Shown here: piece by piece, positions 41,401 through 54,495 of the stretch
Numbering within the stretch: position 1 is the stretch's first letter
How the letters are laid out: each line of letters starts with the position of its first letter
NCBI RefSeq assembly: GCF_030247195.1
Contig: NC_080672.1
Span: 371,202,166 to 371,266,165 of the forward strand
DNA length: 64,000 nucleotides
Direction: 5' to 3'
Origin: Topomyia yanbarensis
Taxonomy: Eukaryota; Arthropoda; Insecta; Diptera; Culicidae
The notes under the pieces: model-generated
Database searches by the model: none
What the model saw: only the letters and a program-made list of their open reading frames with translations
Told to the model about the DNA's origin: nothing
Position numbers and translations under genes: made by a program

Positions 41401-42358
41401 ACTTTTGTTTACATTTTTAGTAAAAAGTCGCAATATAGTCAAACGATCTTCGTAATACTTGAAAGATGAATACAGAATAGACAGAAGCATTAATTGTCTT
41501 CTATGAATTGTTTCTACCATTTATAAGTATCAAGATATTCAATCTCAAACTTTAATAATCATTTTTCTCGAAATGTGCTTGACATAAGATAGCACAACAG
41601 CGACGACTTGTGCTTGTGGAATGGAGTCAGTGTGCCTCCATTACAATCGGCTACAGGTATTAAAGTTCGCACAAGGACACTTGTCTGATACGTTGATTGA
41701 CAATCTATTGAGAAATCATCATGACTGTCTCTTTACACTTCTTTATACTCCATGAGAAGCCTTGGTATGTCTAAGGGTTGCCAAAGTTCTGAACCTGGGC
41801 AAATTACTGTATTTTTCATATTAATGTATATAAATATAAATCAAACAACTCGTGACATATATATCAAGAATCCCATGAAGATCTGTCCGAAAATCTCTAA
41901 AATCGTGACCGACCAGGTTTCACCGGTATGAAAGATTTAACATTTTCCACAGTCAATAAGATTATGTTGACTCAAGAGCAATTTTTCAAAAGAGTATAGA
42001 CGCTCCTAAGTACATTAATTTCAGTTTTTGTTTGTTCGAGAACTCTATTTGGTACAGCAAAACTATCTGAGAACGAGTTACAGGGAATGAATACTCTTTC
42101 ATGAAAAAAATTTACAATGAAAAAAATGTTGTGTGATTTTTCACAAAAACAAAAATTTATGTTAAAAATTAAAACTGCAAAAAAACATTTCTTTTAAATT
42201 TTTTATGTATTGTCAACTTAAAGAGAAAAGAACAATTTTGTATGATGGATAACTAATCGGTAAAAAAGTTTTATTTGACAATAGCTTTATACATGTTTTT
42301 AAATTTCATACTAATTGACATATAAAACTATAATGTTATTACAGAATATAATTTTAAG
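38404..42358. other. No recognisable gene; GC-richer 38700-40540
   Basis: 38700-39200 and 39740-40540 are GC-richer with CT-rich stretches and could hold untranslated exons or regulatory DNA of a gene extending outside the window, but no splice-consistent coding frame was found. 40540-42358 is AT-rich. No known repeat recognised. Confidence 0.35.
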
Positions 42359-42360
42359 TA

Positions 42361-43358
42361 GGGGAACATGGGGAGACTTGACCAGGTTTTCAGCTAAAAC
42401 TGCATAAATCTCTAAAAAAGCCTTCAATCCCCCAAAAATCATCCAGATATAATGCGCAAAGTTATTGCGCGTCTTCATGATTTTTTGCAGAATTTTTAAT
42501 TTAATTTTTGAAAAGTTACAAAAGTTTTTCTGTGATCGTTTTTTGTGGTCAAGTCTCCCCATTGCGGGGAGACTTGACCAAGGCGTGGGGAGACTTGACC
42601 AAGAGAATTTTGAAAAATCATAACAAAAAATAATAACATAAAACGTACAGTAATTATTTTTTTTCCCTATTGTCGAGATCCTTAGGTAGCAGTAAAAAAT
42701 ATAAAAGAGTTGCATTTGATAAATTTTGATTTTTTAAATGCATATCTTTTTAAGGGTTAACTGTACTGCTTGCATTGCATGTTCACACGTCACGAAATCA
42801 GTCCTACTATTGCTAACTTTGCTTACAAATTTTAAAATATAAAGACTTATGTTTGGGGTGGGATTTCTTTTATGGCGTGATTAACATTAACAGTAGGTAC
42901 CAAAGCATAATAAATATTAGGAATTTTGTATCTTTCTTCAGCTGATCGCCACTTGGTCAAGTCTCCCCATAAAATCTTGGTCAAGTCTCCCCAACATTAG
43001 TTATTGCGTTCAATTTCATGCGAATTCTAGTAATAACTATTCCAATGTTCCAGTTTATGTAAAATCATTTCACTGCTTCACAAGGATTAAGATGGTATAT
43101 TAGTCCTTTAATAGTAATTAGTAGTCGAGTAGATATGTCCATACAAAGTTTGATAAAAAAATTACATCATTTAATGCAAATTTATTAATCACGTAATATT
43201 TTCTGCAAGGAAACGATTTTTTACTCCAAACTTTCAAAATTACCTTAAGGGATCGAAACAAGTATAAAAATATTTTTGAAAAAAAGTTAAGAATCGAATA
43301 GAAGACGCCATAGCCGAAAATAGAATTTTGCGCTTGGTCAAGTCTCCCCATGTTCCCC
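42361..43358 (-). mobile_element. TA-flanked 1-kb inverted-repeat element, copy B (complete)
   Basis: 998 bp, flanked by TA (42359-42360, 43359-43360), with ends GGGGAACATGGGGAGACTTG in both orientations. The 15-mer GGGGAGACTTGACCA occurs seven times: plus strand at about 42370, 42567 and 42587; minus strand at about 42548, 42957, 42981 and 43336. On the minus strand two open stretches match copy A: MGRLDQAQNSIFGYGVFYSI onward from 43351, and IKLKILQKIM...LAENLVKSPHVPL near the other end. No transposase recognised. Confidence 0.85.
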
Positions 43359-43360
43359 TA

Positions 43361-46300
43361 TCATTTCAAATCAAAATTCATTTAACAAGTTAATAAGTTG
43401 TTCGTGTTAGCCCATCAAATGTTAACAATCTATTGTTAATCATTTTAACGACTTAAAAGAAACATTTTCAGTGTATTTGGATCATGGAGGAGCTTTCAAT
43501 AAAAAAGTTTTCCCAACAGCAACTTTTGACATAATTTTATAATTCATACTATTTGCAGTCAAAAGTATAATTTTTTTTTTTTGAACATGATTAGAAACGC
43601 AATTTTAAATCAAAATGCTCATAAAAAATGCTGAAATGTAGTAGTTCTTGAGTTATTTTAAATTTGGTTTAACAACACAATTATTTTGTTTTATTGCGAC
43701 CTATTCATAAATTATTCACGTTTCTCCATTAACAACAATAGGTTTTTTAAAAGGCCAATAAAATTTTCTGTAACTTTCCCCCCTCATGTCAAGGCGGTAT
43801 TGTATTTGAAAGCTATACAAATGCAATTAAAATATTATTAAACCATAGGGTCTGATGACTAAACTATGTAGTTGAATCGTATTTTGCTTGTTTCATGTTG
43901 CTTTAATGTTTAATAATTTTTTTTGAAGCATTAAAATGACTTAGACATGTGAGCTATTCTGCAAAATGTCTATTAAGGTTTCATCTATAAATAAACATTT
44001 TCGAGTGTATGGTGTCAAAAATGGTGTCCAAAATGGCGGCTTTCTCGGTACAAGATTTTTCGAATCTACGGGCATTCTCGTTTTTGAACCATTCAACCAA
44101 TCAATTTCCCGCCCGCCTAAAAGAAGGCAACATTTTCGGGCGCTGTAACCTACAAAATCGCAATATTTTGATCATTGATAATTTTTAAAAACTTTTTTTG
44201 GATTGTTTGTATTTACACTCTTGTGTACATGAACAATTCCTTTTTCATCCAAAAAAAATTTGAATCCTTTCAATGAATTTGAAAATTTTAAACATTACAG
44301 AACTCAATTTTTTGGACAAGATGGAATTTTGTAGGATTTTTTTTATTGGCAAGCCGATCCGCTGAAGTACACATTAATACATTTCAGTTAAGCGGTTCGC
44401 CTTGGAGAGCGTTCACCGCAAGCCCCTGCCAAAAAACACGCTTCGGGGAAGGAGCCACGACAATCTTGAATTTTTCTTTACAATCACAATCTTGAATTTT
44501 TTTTAATCCAACATATTTTTTCTATCTTCGGTAGTACTGCCACAAAACTGTTTTTCGCTTGTTCGAATAATAATTGCATAAAACCCTTTAAAAAACTACA
44601 AGGGACAGCCCTATGGGGTTGTACGAATTGCAGACGCAGGACTGCAATACGTGAAATATTTAATTTCTTATTACATTTGGATTAATAATTAATCAAACAT
44701 TTCTTTCTACAGTTCACTTCATTAATCAAACCGTCTTGCTCATCAGGTCATTTTATTTACAATGAGCGATCGAATCCGATTAAAGAAAGCAGCCAGAAAA
44801 CTGCGATGGAAAACCGAACTAATATCTGGAACTGCTTTAAAATTTTAAAGTTTTCTATTGTGTACGGTAAATAACCAGACCGATGCTTAAAAATCATGTT
44901 TTAGACAATACAGTCACAGTTCTTGTATAGGTCAAGCTTTATAGTTTTATTTTGCCGTTATTGTAATTTTCCTAAAGTACACATAAATGTAGCGAATGCA
45001 GTGGTCATAATCATATATCGAAGCAACATATACAAGAATTGAAAATAGTTTTATGGATGGAATTAGATGCATTTTTTGCAGCGATTTTTTGAGTAACAGT
45101 GCATCCATTCATAAATAGGCTTTGTAGTACCTATGTATTGGTAGAATCAAAGTGGGATAGGTTGAGTGGAAATGAATCTCGTGGAATCAATAAATTGATG
45201 AAACGTAAATAATAAACCTTCGTTGCACTTTCTTCTATCCATTCGCGTGAATTTGCTGCTAAGAAAGTTTTCGTCTCTTTAGCCTGTCATGGGGACGACA
45301 ACACAAAGAAAAACCGAAAGTTTTCGCTTCGCGCAACGAAAGCTCAGATTTCTATCATACACGCAAAACTTGGATATACCTACACATTCGCCTCAAACAA
45401 TAAACCCAAGCGAACGGTGTACCGTGCTTGAATCAAAAAGCTGTGCCAGTACATCGTGTCCGTGCACGAATGGAAGATACGCACCAAGCATAGTGAGTCA
45501 ACGCTGGTGATGATGGGTGGTACGAAAGAGACAACTAGTACCACGACGCTAGCCTCTGCTACACTGGCTGTGGGAGCATGCAGCGCAGTGCTCTGTTCTG
45601 CCTGCTGTCCAAGAGGTAATTGAGCATGCCCGACCAAATCTGCTATTTAAATAGTCGATGATGACGTCATTCATAGAAGCGTTGCGCGTTAGGTACATAA
45701 ATCTGTCGTGCCAGGCTAGGGAAGCGCAGCCTTTTGTGTGCAAATGCGTGGTATTTTAACTATGTTGAACATTATTTAAAATTTTAATGCCATGATATCA
45801 AAAATCTTTGGGTTTATCTATTGGAATCTATTCTTAGAAGTATTTCTGAGCGATATGAACACTCATAACTAAAACATCACGATAACGTGAATAGACATAA
45901 CAAAAGTCGCGCCTAAGGTCCTGAAATCATGAACTTTAGTCCCGCTAGTCTGACAGAAAAATGCGATGGTAAACTCATGAATACGATAGCACAATACGTG
46001 ATGAGTAATCACCAGAATCGCGAATAAGCTCTTGAAATCATGAACATCGTTTAACTGTCGGCTGTATATTCTCCAATCATGAACTAGAATCACAACTAAA
46101 ACTAAACATGTCCAGGAAACAATAACAGTACCCTAACCAAACATTCTAATGTGACGCCATGTATATATTCGGGGCAAACTAGTTTTTTGAAAACACAAAT
46201 AGTTTCAAGAATTCGAAGTTAATTATTCATAATTTCAGGACTTGGTCATGGTTTCCGTAAAATGTTCAGTTCACGAAATCATGACCTTACGTTCATGAAT

Positions 46301-46404
46301 TTTTTTTTTTCGTGTGCGAATCCATGGACCATGGTCATGGTGGAAATATCCATTACATATTCAGTAAGATTTGCACATACATACAAAGGATCGACAGCCA
46401 CGAA
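43361..46404. other. No recognisable gene
   Basis: AT-rich to 45250. 45300-45750 is GC-richer without a supported exon. 45890-46290 repeats GAAATCATGAAC (45925, 46031, with variants at 46072 and 46276) and probably belongs to an unrecognised MITE. ACAATCTTGAATTTTTCTTT is locally doubled at 44459 and 44485. Confidence 0.35.
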
Positions 46405-47767
46405 CTTGAGAAGCTATATGAGAAAGGCAAAAAAGTAAGGTGAACTTTTAAATATGGGACATCACTTTTTTCACTTAAACTGCCATAACAAACGAACAAA
46501 ACGCACCAGGACTTCTAAATTTCGAGAAACATCGTTGATTAAGCTTCAAAGCAAACGCTATAAAATTGGTGCAGTTTGTTTGAACAGAAAAAAAGTTATT
46601 CTGAGAAATTAGGGTGAACGTATAAATGTGAGACACACTGTATTTTCCCATGAAACCAATGTCAAAAACTACTAGCAAAGTGGGCGGATGTCTAAAATTG
46701 ACCAAATGATGTGAAATTTGGCATCTGAGCTTACTTTGCTATTTGTCACAATAGGAGGCCTTTGAGATCGCAAAAATGAGTGTTTTTTGCAAATCCCTAA
46801 CGCGAGTGCAAGGGTGGCCAAGGAGGGGGTTTGATGAAAGATGGAAGTGTTAGGGTAAATGGGGGGCGATACTGCACCAATCTGCATATTATACCTTCCA
46901 TTTGAGACTTGTTTTGAGAAAATCGGTTCGGTCATCTCCAAGTAACCGATGCGCAATTGTTGGTCACACACAGACATAAACACATACGAATACACACATA
47001 CGAATACACACGTTTTCCGAAGTCAACGAAGTGAGTTGAATGGTATAAGAGTGTCGGCCAACAATTTTAGGCAATTTGTAACTCATTTTAATTATTTTTG
47101 CATCATTTAAACATATATTGATTACCTGTCTATATGGAAATTTCGCATGTGGCCGCATACTTTAACCCGTAACACAGAAACCAGAGCTCCAATTCAAAGG
47201 AAATTTAATAGCATTCAATATGAATATTCTAGCTTTCATTTGAGACTGATTTTGTGAAAAATGAGGTGTGAATTCACCTTAGGAACATAACTACTTTCCC
47301 GAAGCTTCCGTTTCCGCCCAAGTTGTCCAATGTGGTCAACGTGGGTTTGATTGGGCATTAGTGAACTGAAACTATAAATTCAAACATTTTCGAACACATT
47401 TCATGAAGTTTTGCATCTTTTAGATACCATGCTGATTCCGATTTATATGGGAATTTCATGCGTGACCCCACTCTTCAACCTGTAACTCCGGTACCGGAAG
47501 TCGGAATTAAATGAAATTTAATAGCTAGCCTATGGGAACGTTGTACCTTTCATTTGAGACTAAGTTTGAAGAAATCGGCTCAACCATTCCTGAGTAACCG
47601 ATGTGCTTCTTTTTGGTCACATACATACATACACGCACACACACACATACGCACAGACATTTGCCTAACTCGACGAACTGATTCGAATGGTATAGCCCTC
47701 CGGGCCTCGGTTAAAAAGTCGGTTTTCAGAGCGATTGCATAGCCTTTCTATAGGAGAAAGGCAAAAC
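46405..47767 (+). mobile_element. Mosquito GAGAAAGGC repeat family, nested/partial copies
   Basis: Two related units are present. Both contain CATTTGAGACT, GAAATCGG/AAAATCGG, ACCGATG and GGTCACA, then a CA-rich tract (46970-47010; 47627-47660) and a CGACGAA/CAACGAAGT block. The second ends CCCTCCGGGCCTCGGTTAAA, AGTCGGTTTTCAGAGCGATT, GCATAGCCTTTCTATAGGAG, AAAGGCAAAA. A terminal fragment (GCTATATGAGAAAGGCAAAA) also lies at 46412. I know this sequence as a very abundant repeat in culicid genomes; no coding capacity. Confidence 0.65.
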
Positions 47768-48483
47768 ATTAATTTTTCAGTGATGAATTAGCCAACCAAT
47801 TTGAAAGGAGATTTATTAATTACAGGGCATCTCCATATGGGTATTTTCATAAATATAGATGCAATAACTGCGGCGCAAAATGCGCAAGATAAATTTTGAG
47901 TCAGATACGTGATAAGTGACCCATGGGAGACAATCTCAAAAATTGGAGGACGTATAATGATAAATTACTGACATGACATTAAATTTCTCAATTGCTTTTT
48001 CTTGATGCAGAACAAACGTAAATCATTTCTGCACGAAAAACTCACATCTATAATTTAGCATATCTATTCTTCTTTACAAAGAACCTTAAATTACTCCGAT
48101 CGGCCATGTACTTCTTGAGATATCGCAAGTTGAAGTTCTAAGGTACTAACAATTCTAATGAATTGAATTAAACAGAAATCCTCGGCATCACTTGCTTCAA
48201 ATTTTGAGATACTTTTATTACAACTGAGAGAAAAATAAAATAAATAATTACAAAAGAATTACAATACATTGATTTTTAGTGTTTTGTCACTCGTTGTGCC
48301 ACTGTGCGTCGATCTACCCGAGAATGGTCAATATAAAAAAAATCATGGGATGACAATTTCCAAAACTACCATAATAGTTTTCAATGATGTGTTTCATAAA
48401 ACGCAACAATTTGTTCAATTTTGATTATTATAAAAAAAAAATTATTTGCCTCCTGATTTTTTCAGCGATTTTGATGGTGAAGA
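47768..48483. other. No recognisable gene
   Basis: AT-rich, no repeats identified. Confidence 0.45.
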
Positions 48484-48497
48484 GGGGGGGGGGGGGG
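48484..48497. repeat. Poly-G run (14 G)
   Basis: Uninterrupted G tract, a likely spot for length variation or assembly error. Confidence 0.9.
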
Positions 48498-48554
48498 TGA
48501 GTGATTCAATTTTTGAAAAAGATTTGTAATGGCCTTATTGCAAAAACTTAAAAG

Positions 48555-48622
48555 ATCCACGGCTCAGTTGTGCTAACGCATTAAGCCGTGTCAAATAAAC
48601 CTTTAGGAGAAATAAAAATAAA
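48555..48622 (+). mobile_element. 5'-truncated I-clade tail
   Basis: CACGGCT (48558-48564) and AGCCGTG (48584-48590) pair around a loop ending GCTAACGCATT, followed by TCAAATAAACC and an A-rich end. The loop matches element 1, and the post-hairpin GTGTCAAATAAAC matches element 2. The left boundary is uncertain. Confidence 0.7.
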
Positions 48623-51600
48623 TTAAGACTGCTTAATTATCTGCATTAAAACAAGACCAGAAAAAAATTGTTGTATAATCGGGGTGATTCACTTTCAAAG
48701 ATAGCACTGCTGATGAATCACTTTATAAAAATAAGTGATAGGGTCGCGGACGAAAATAGCTGACCACTGCCTAGTTTCATCAAACTAGATCGTAGATCAT
48801 TCCAGAAAAATACTTTCGGTGGAATTTTTTTTCAATTTCAATAAAATGGGGCACAAATGATTAAACCACATCAAAATGTTCAAGCTGCGTTCTTTATTTT
48901 TTTGACAATCAATTTCTTTTTGTCAACCTTGAAAATCAAGATTTCTCATTGTTCTGCTTTCAATATGTCCAGAAAATCCTAAATAATTTTCCTGAATTTA
49001 TTTGGTTCAAATTTGTTCTATTTGTTCCGTATGTCCCGCTTCGTTAATGAGTCAGCGAAATACACGAACGAATGAATCACGGATATTGGCATTGTATTTC
49101 TAGAATACAAAAATCAAAATTGAAAAAGAAACACAATTAAATCGACAGAACAGACGAGAGAAAAATTAGCCCCGATAAAGAGGACGCAACGAGGGCACGT
49201 ATCTCTCCGTTTCCGACAAAAAACAATAATAACAAAAGTGTTTACTTCAAAAGTTCACTTTGTTTTCCCCGGTTTACTTACCAAACTTATGAAGCAGCAT
49301 TTATCTTTCGGTTTTCCCGGTAGCGGTGGTGGGTTGCAATCATGAGCCATAATAACACATCAAACTGTAAAAAAGACGAAAGAATAAAAAAACACACAGA
49401 TAAAAAGGAGAACTCCTGCTTCTTTTGCCGACGCTACAGTGCGGAAACGGCAAAAACATGAATATAATGAGTTTGTAATTTATTTTAAATTTCGAATGCA
49501 CAACTCGTAGTAGAGTAGCGCAGTGGTGCGGGAACTTGGTTGGTATCCGCAGTAGGTACTAGGGCGGGAGGTTCCGACACACCGGCTGAGGTTGGGTTTT
49601 TAATTGTTGCGGGAATTTCAGTCGTGGTTTTTATTGTCTCCTGGGCGAGAGCAGGGGACACTCGAATGAATGGCACTGATGAGCCACTCGGTGTCGCGTG
49701 CAATTGTCTATGCGCACGTGTGAGTGTGTGTGTGTATGTGTGTGTGTAAGAGCTGGAGTGCTCTGTGATGCGGTCGGTGAAAAAACCTAGTTTTAATTAG
49801 TGGATCGTTAAAATGGAATTATTTTCATCCCTTTGTATAATTAGCCGTAATCCCGAAAAGGTACATCACATGTGCGAGTGTGGGATGCAGCGAAGCCACT
49901 TGTAAATGAGTGCTATTGCACACTGATTTGTTTAACTGCCGGTATGTATTGTTGTACCGGAGCGGGCGGCGGTGTTACTTATTGTGATAAATTGCAATGC
50001 ATACTAAGTACCAAGCGTTTCCTTCGAATGAAAGGCTGCAAAGGAGGCGCGTGGTTGTTTATTTTTCAATTAATATTTGACTGTAATGGACGCATATTAT
50101 GAAATTTAGTTTAAAGTTATTCACATTTTTGAGTAGAAAAAGCCAAAAAAATCTGTCATCTTGTATTTTTTGGAGAACACAATGAAAAGATTCATTAATA
50201 CTATTTTAAACTTGAAAAGCACAAAACAAAACCACAGAGAACAGACATATAAGCTAAAACAAACTTTCTTGAAAACCTGGGTAAACATTCAAATAGAAAT
50301 ACGTTAAAAATCACCACCGCATACAGATTCGCATGCATCAATCACCATTGTATCCAAATTTGCACGCAACGCCCGTATAGCGTTTGCTGGCCAATCGTAG
50401 CGCCTGCTAGTGGCAAGTTGCTACTTGCTGGTGGCATTTCAAAACGACAGTTTTATTTTTACACATATTGAAAACTTTACTTGTATGTCAGTTCTCAGTG
50501 ACAAAATTTTATCATGTGGAGAGATTTGCATTTCGACTATGTCTCTTTAGATTTTGACATTGACTGACTGACCAGATTGATGCCAAACCAAAATTGGAAA
50601 CCTTACTTTTATTCACTACTAAACAAGTTATGTTAGTTGGTGAAATTTATTGAATCCTAACCTGTTTTTGAGCTACACAGAAAGCAATGCGCCTTAATTT
50701 GACAGAACATCAATAAATTCATTAAAGACATGTACTTTTTATGTTGAAACTTTTTTGAAATCGTCAACCTAAAGAATAAATAATTGAAGCTAAAATCCAT
50801 TATAAAAAACCTAATCACCTTCCAACCTCCAGAAAAGTGATTTCTTAGATCCGGCAATTAATTATTGAAAAATAAATCCGGCCTTTTCTCCTCAGTCCCA
50901 TTCGTTATTTTCGATTCCAAATTCTCGATGTCACCTCCCGACCTCATCGACTATGTAACGATGACATCCTATGTAACTCAACTCCTAGACCTGTTCAGTT
51001 TGTTCGCACTTCTGTTATATGAAGACAACACACCGTATCAAATGAAAAAAACAACATCAAAGCAAGCAGGGACCTGAGCTTCCCTTCCCAAAACCACAGA
51101 AAATCGCGTAGGTACCTATCCATCGGCTGCCAACTGTGCCAACCGAAACGAAACCCCACAGTCGGTCGGTGGCAACAACAAGCAAGAAAAAAAAGCAAAG
51201 AAGCAACTCTCGGTCTTTCGCACGCCCATCAAAAAGTCAAAAAAGCATCACCGCGAAGAAATACGGCCACGGGCAGAAAAAAAACAGACCGACCCAAGCA
51301 ATAACACGAAATGAGGGAAACATGTTTCTTTTGTCTGCGGGCTTCTACTTTTTTTTGTTGTTGCTCCCCGTCGGTACCGTCAATGGTCCTGCTCAGGAAC
51401 TTCTTTACGGCTAGCGCTGCGCTACTGTTCCGACAATGTCAAATACTTAGAAGCTACTTATTTTATTTTTATTTCACTTAAATTTTCCCTTGTGTGCCTT
51501 CGGGTACAATCGTGGACGCGGCAGAGGATGGTCGGTCGGTCGGTCGGTCGTAGGGTGCTTTCATGCAATTGACTGTTGCGGACGGAAAATTGGGCGACAA

Positions 51601-52329
51601 GGGAACCCTTAGCTTCGCAGCAGCTCCACCGTTGCGCGCTTTCGCAGCAGCCAACATACAATGTAGGAACTGTTGAGCAGCAAGCAACAGGCTGTTGGTT
51701 GGTCGGTCGGTCGGTCGGATGGTCGTCCTTTCGTTCGTTCCTTCGTTCGCTGGTTTGGGAAGCCAGTCAAGCAAGGCAGAAAACCTAATAAAAAGGGAAA
51801 ACTTCCGTAACAAAATTCCTCACTTCCTGTTGCGCTTTGTGTGCTGATGATGCTGTTTGCTGTATGTATGTCCGTGTTTGTATGTATGAGTGCGCGTGTG
51901 TATTTCGCTGGAAAATGATAGACGGAAGGGATGCTCGTTCCATTCTGTTTCTCAAGCTAGTGTGGTGAGATTCTCCATGGAATTGGTTGCATTCAATCTG
52001 AACTCCGGATGGAACTATTTTTTACTCCTCCCACTCCTAAATCGATTACGGTACCCGCCAAGTGCGTTTGGTTCAATTTTCAGCCAAATCGATCAAGTCT
52101 CGAAGTAAGTAGAATTGAGATTCCGGAAGATAGTTTTACTGCCTACAACTCTGTTGAGGAATGCTATTTGCTCCAGAGTCGTCTTAAGACAACACGGGGC
52201 CTCCGGGCACTATTGAACTGCGGGGTTCCTATAAGCGAGCAGGTGTAATCGGATGTAGAGCTACATTTGATGAAAGTGATAAGATTTGAGTGATGATTAA
52301 TTTCAGTATATCGTGTTTAGCCCAAGGTT
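48623..52329. other. No recognisable gene; simple repeats
   Basis: Contains a TG-rich microsatellite (49720-49748), GGTC tetranucleotide runs (51531-51551, 51697-51718) with an adjacent TTCG/GTTC run (51728-51752), and a poly-T/A-rich 51180-51360. The GC-richer 49140-49760 and 51050-52250 contain frames of 60-111 codons, including SVEECYLLQSRLKTTRGLRA near 52153, but none is recognised or has supporting splice signals. Confidence 0.35.
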
Positions 52330-52860
52330 CAGATAACGTGACATATTTTAGTGGCAATTGCAAAAAATAATTTTTTTTGTCCTGGCTGAATATGATATTT
52401 TTTCCAAGTTATTAGTTTTTGAACTTTTGAACTTTAATAAATTGAACATTTTGCAATCACTGATAACTCGGAAACGATGCGATATATTGAGAAAAATATT
52501 AAATAAAGAAAGTTCCGTTTTCAAATGAGAATACCGAAAAAAAAATTAAAAGAAAATATTTTTTGTTATATAACTTATAAAATTTGCAATTATTTGAAAC
52601 AAATTGATTTTTTTCAAAGTTGGACCAATTTTTTTTACTTATTATATTCTTTAAATATTAAAAATTGTGTTAGAAATATTGTGTAAAAATTTGGGAGTGG
52701 ATATCAAATTACTTTGTGAGATATTACAATTATAAACTTAAAACAAGGCAATTTTACACTAAATTCCCAGTGATAAATCTGTTATAATTGAAATATCTCG
52801 TAAAATACTTCAAGTTCCATTCTGAAGTTCTCGCATAATCCTCTTAATATACTTATGTTA
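52330..52860. repeat. Inverted arm matching 53335-53860
   Basis: CTGGCTGAATATGATATTTT, GAACATTTTGCAATCACTG, AAGTTGGACCAA, ATCTCGTAAAATACTTC and ATTCTGAAGTTC appear in reverse complement in 53335-53860. It is a second, truncated left arm of the long inverted-repeat family. Confidence 0.75.
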
Positions 52861-52947
52861 TCAAAAAAAATTGTTTTCAGGGCGGCTTAAAAAAAATTAT
52901 TTGCTTCTAACGCTTGGATACCACCAAAAATGTCTTAAATTTGCAGA

Positions 52948-53894
52948 ATGCGAGTCATTCCACGCCACATTTACAACTCCAATTTTAGTTCCCTACATTT
53001 TTTTTGCATTCTTTAGCTAAAAATTATTGACACGAACTTTAAGCTTTGGCTGAATTTGGTACGTTTTTCAAGTTATGAGTTGTGGAACTTTATAAAATAT
53101 TTTACTAAAAATAATTTTTTTTTAATAAAATTGGACGTTTTTTAACCCCTGATAACTTAGAAATTATTAGATAAGTGGAAAAAAACATAATAAAAGTTGG
53201 GTTTTGCAAGATCTCCCCGGATTTTTTTTTAAATATTTGTTTTTGTTATGTAATTATGTATTCTGCAAATTTCAGAAGTAATTAATTTTTTTAGGACAGC
53301 ACAAATTTTTTTTTTGCTTTTTCAAATAATTTAAAATTATATCGAGAAGATTGTATAAAAATCTCAGAATGGAACTCGAAGTATTTTACGAGATATTTCA
53401 ATTATAACAGGCTTATCACTGGGCGTTTAGTGTAAAATTGTTTTGTTTTAAGTTTATAATTGTAATAGTATTTTGATATCCATTCCCAAATTTTTACACA
53501 ATTTTTTTAACATGATTCTTAATATTTAAAAAATATAATAAGTAAAAAAATTTGGTCCAACTTTGAAAAAATTCAATTTGTTTCAAATAATTGCAAATTT
53601 CATAAGTTATATAACAAAAAATATTTTTTTGTGAAATTTTTCGGTAAGCTCATTGAAAAACGCAACTTTTTTATTTAATATTTTTCCAATATATCGAATC
53701 GTTTACGAGTTATCAGTGATTGAAAAATGTTCAATTTATTAAACTTCAAAAGTTTAAAAACTAATAACTTGAAAAAAAATAACATATTCAGCCAGAACAA
53801 AAAATACGTGTCAATTATTTTTAGCTAAAGAATACAAGAAAATTTTTTGGAAGAAATCAAAATTTTGGTTGTAAATCTGACATGTAATGACCCA
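52948..53894. mobile_element. AT-rich long terminal inverted-repeat element
   Basis: Left end GAGTCATTCCACGCCACATT with TTTAGCTAAAAATTATTGAC is mirrored at the right by GTCAATTATTTTTAGCTAAA and AATCTGACATGTAATGACCC. Arms extend over 150 bp with moderate divergence. No coding frame. A half copy is at 32330-32578. Confidence 0.65.
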
Positions 53895-54495
53895 TAAATT
53901 AAATAAATGAATTAACTAAAGAAATACAAGACCATATGCACTCCATGAATTAAATTAATAACATTATTTAAATGAATAAAATAATATAATTACTCAAATT
54001 AATAAAATGAACAAAATGAATAAAAATAAAAAAGTGACTCAAATTAATGAAATGAATTAAATAAATGAATCATACAAAAAAAAATAAACGAAGCGTATAA
54101 AATAAAAAAAAAGTTAGAAGTAATAAAATTTATAATGCGAATAATATAATAAAATAACAAAATTAATAACTGTAATTAATTGTATAGATTAATAAAATGA
54201 TCAAAATCAATGAAATGAAGCAAAAAAATTAAAGAAATTAATAAAATGATTAAAATGGATGGTTTGAATAAAATAAATAGAATTAAAATAAACAGAATGA
54301 ATTAATAAGACATAACCCTCAAAATGAATAGACCTAATAAAATAATATTACCAAACTGAATATGATTATAAACATTGGTAAAATAAAACTAATCAAGTAA
54401 TAAAAGAATAAAATTAATAAAATTAATTTTAATTAAATGGGTAATAATAAGAATAAAATTAATAAAATTCGATACTGGTTGTGTAAGGGCCTAAA
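53895..54495. repeat. Degenerate AATAAAAT-rich border of the minisatellite
   Basis: Irregular repetition of AATAAAATNAAT-like words, thinning out toward the left. It looks like an older, decayed part of the adjacent array. Confidence 0.6.
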
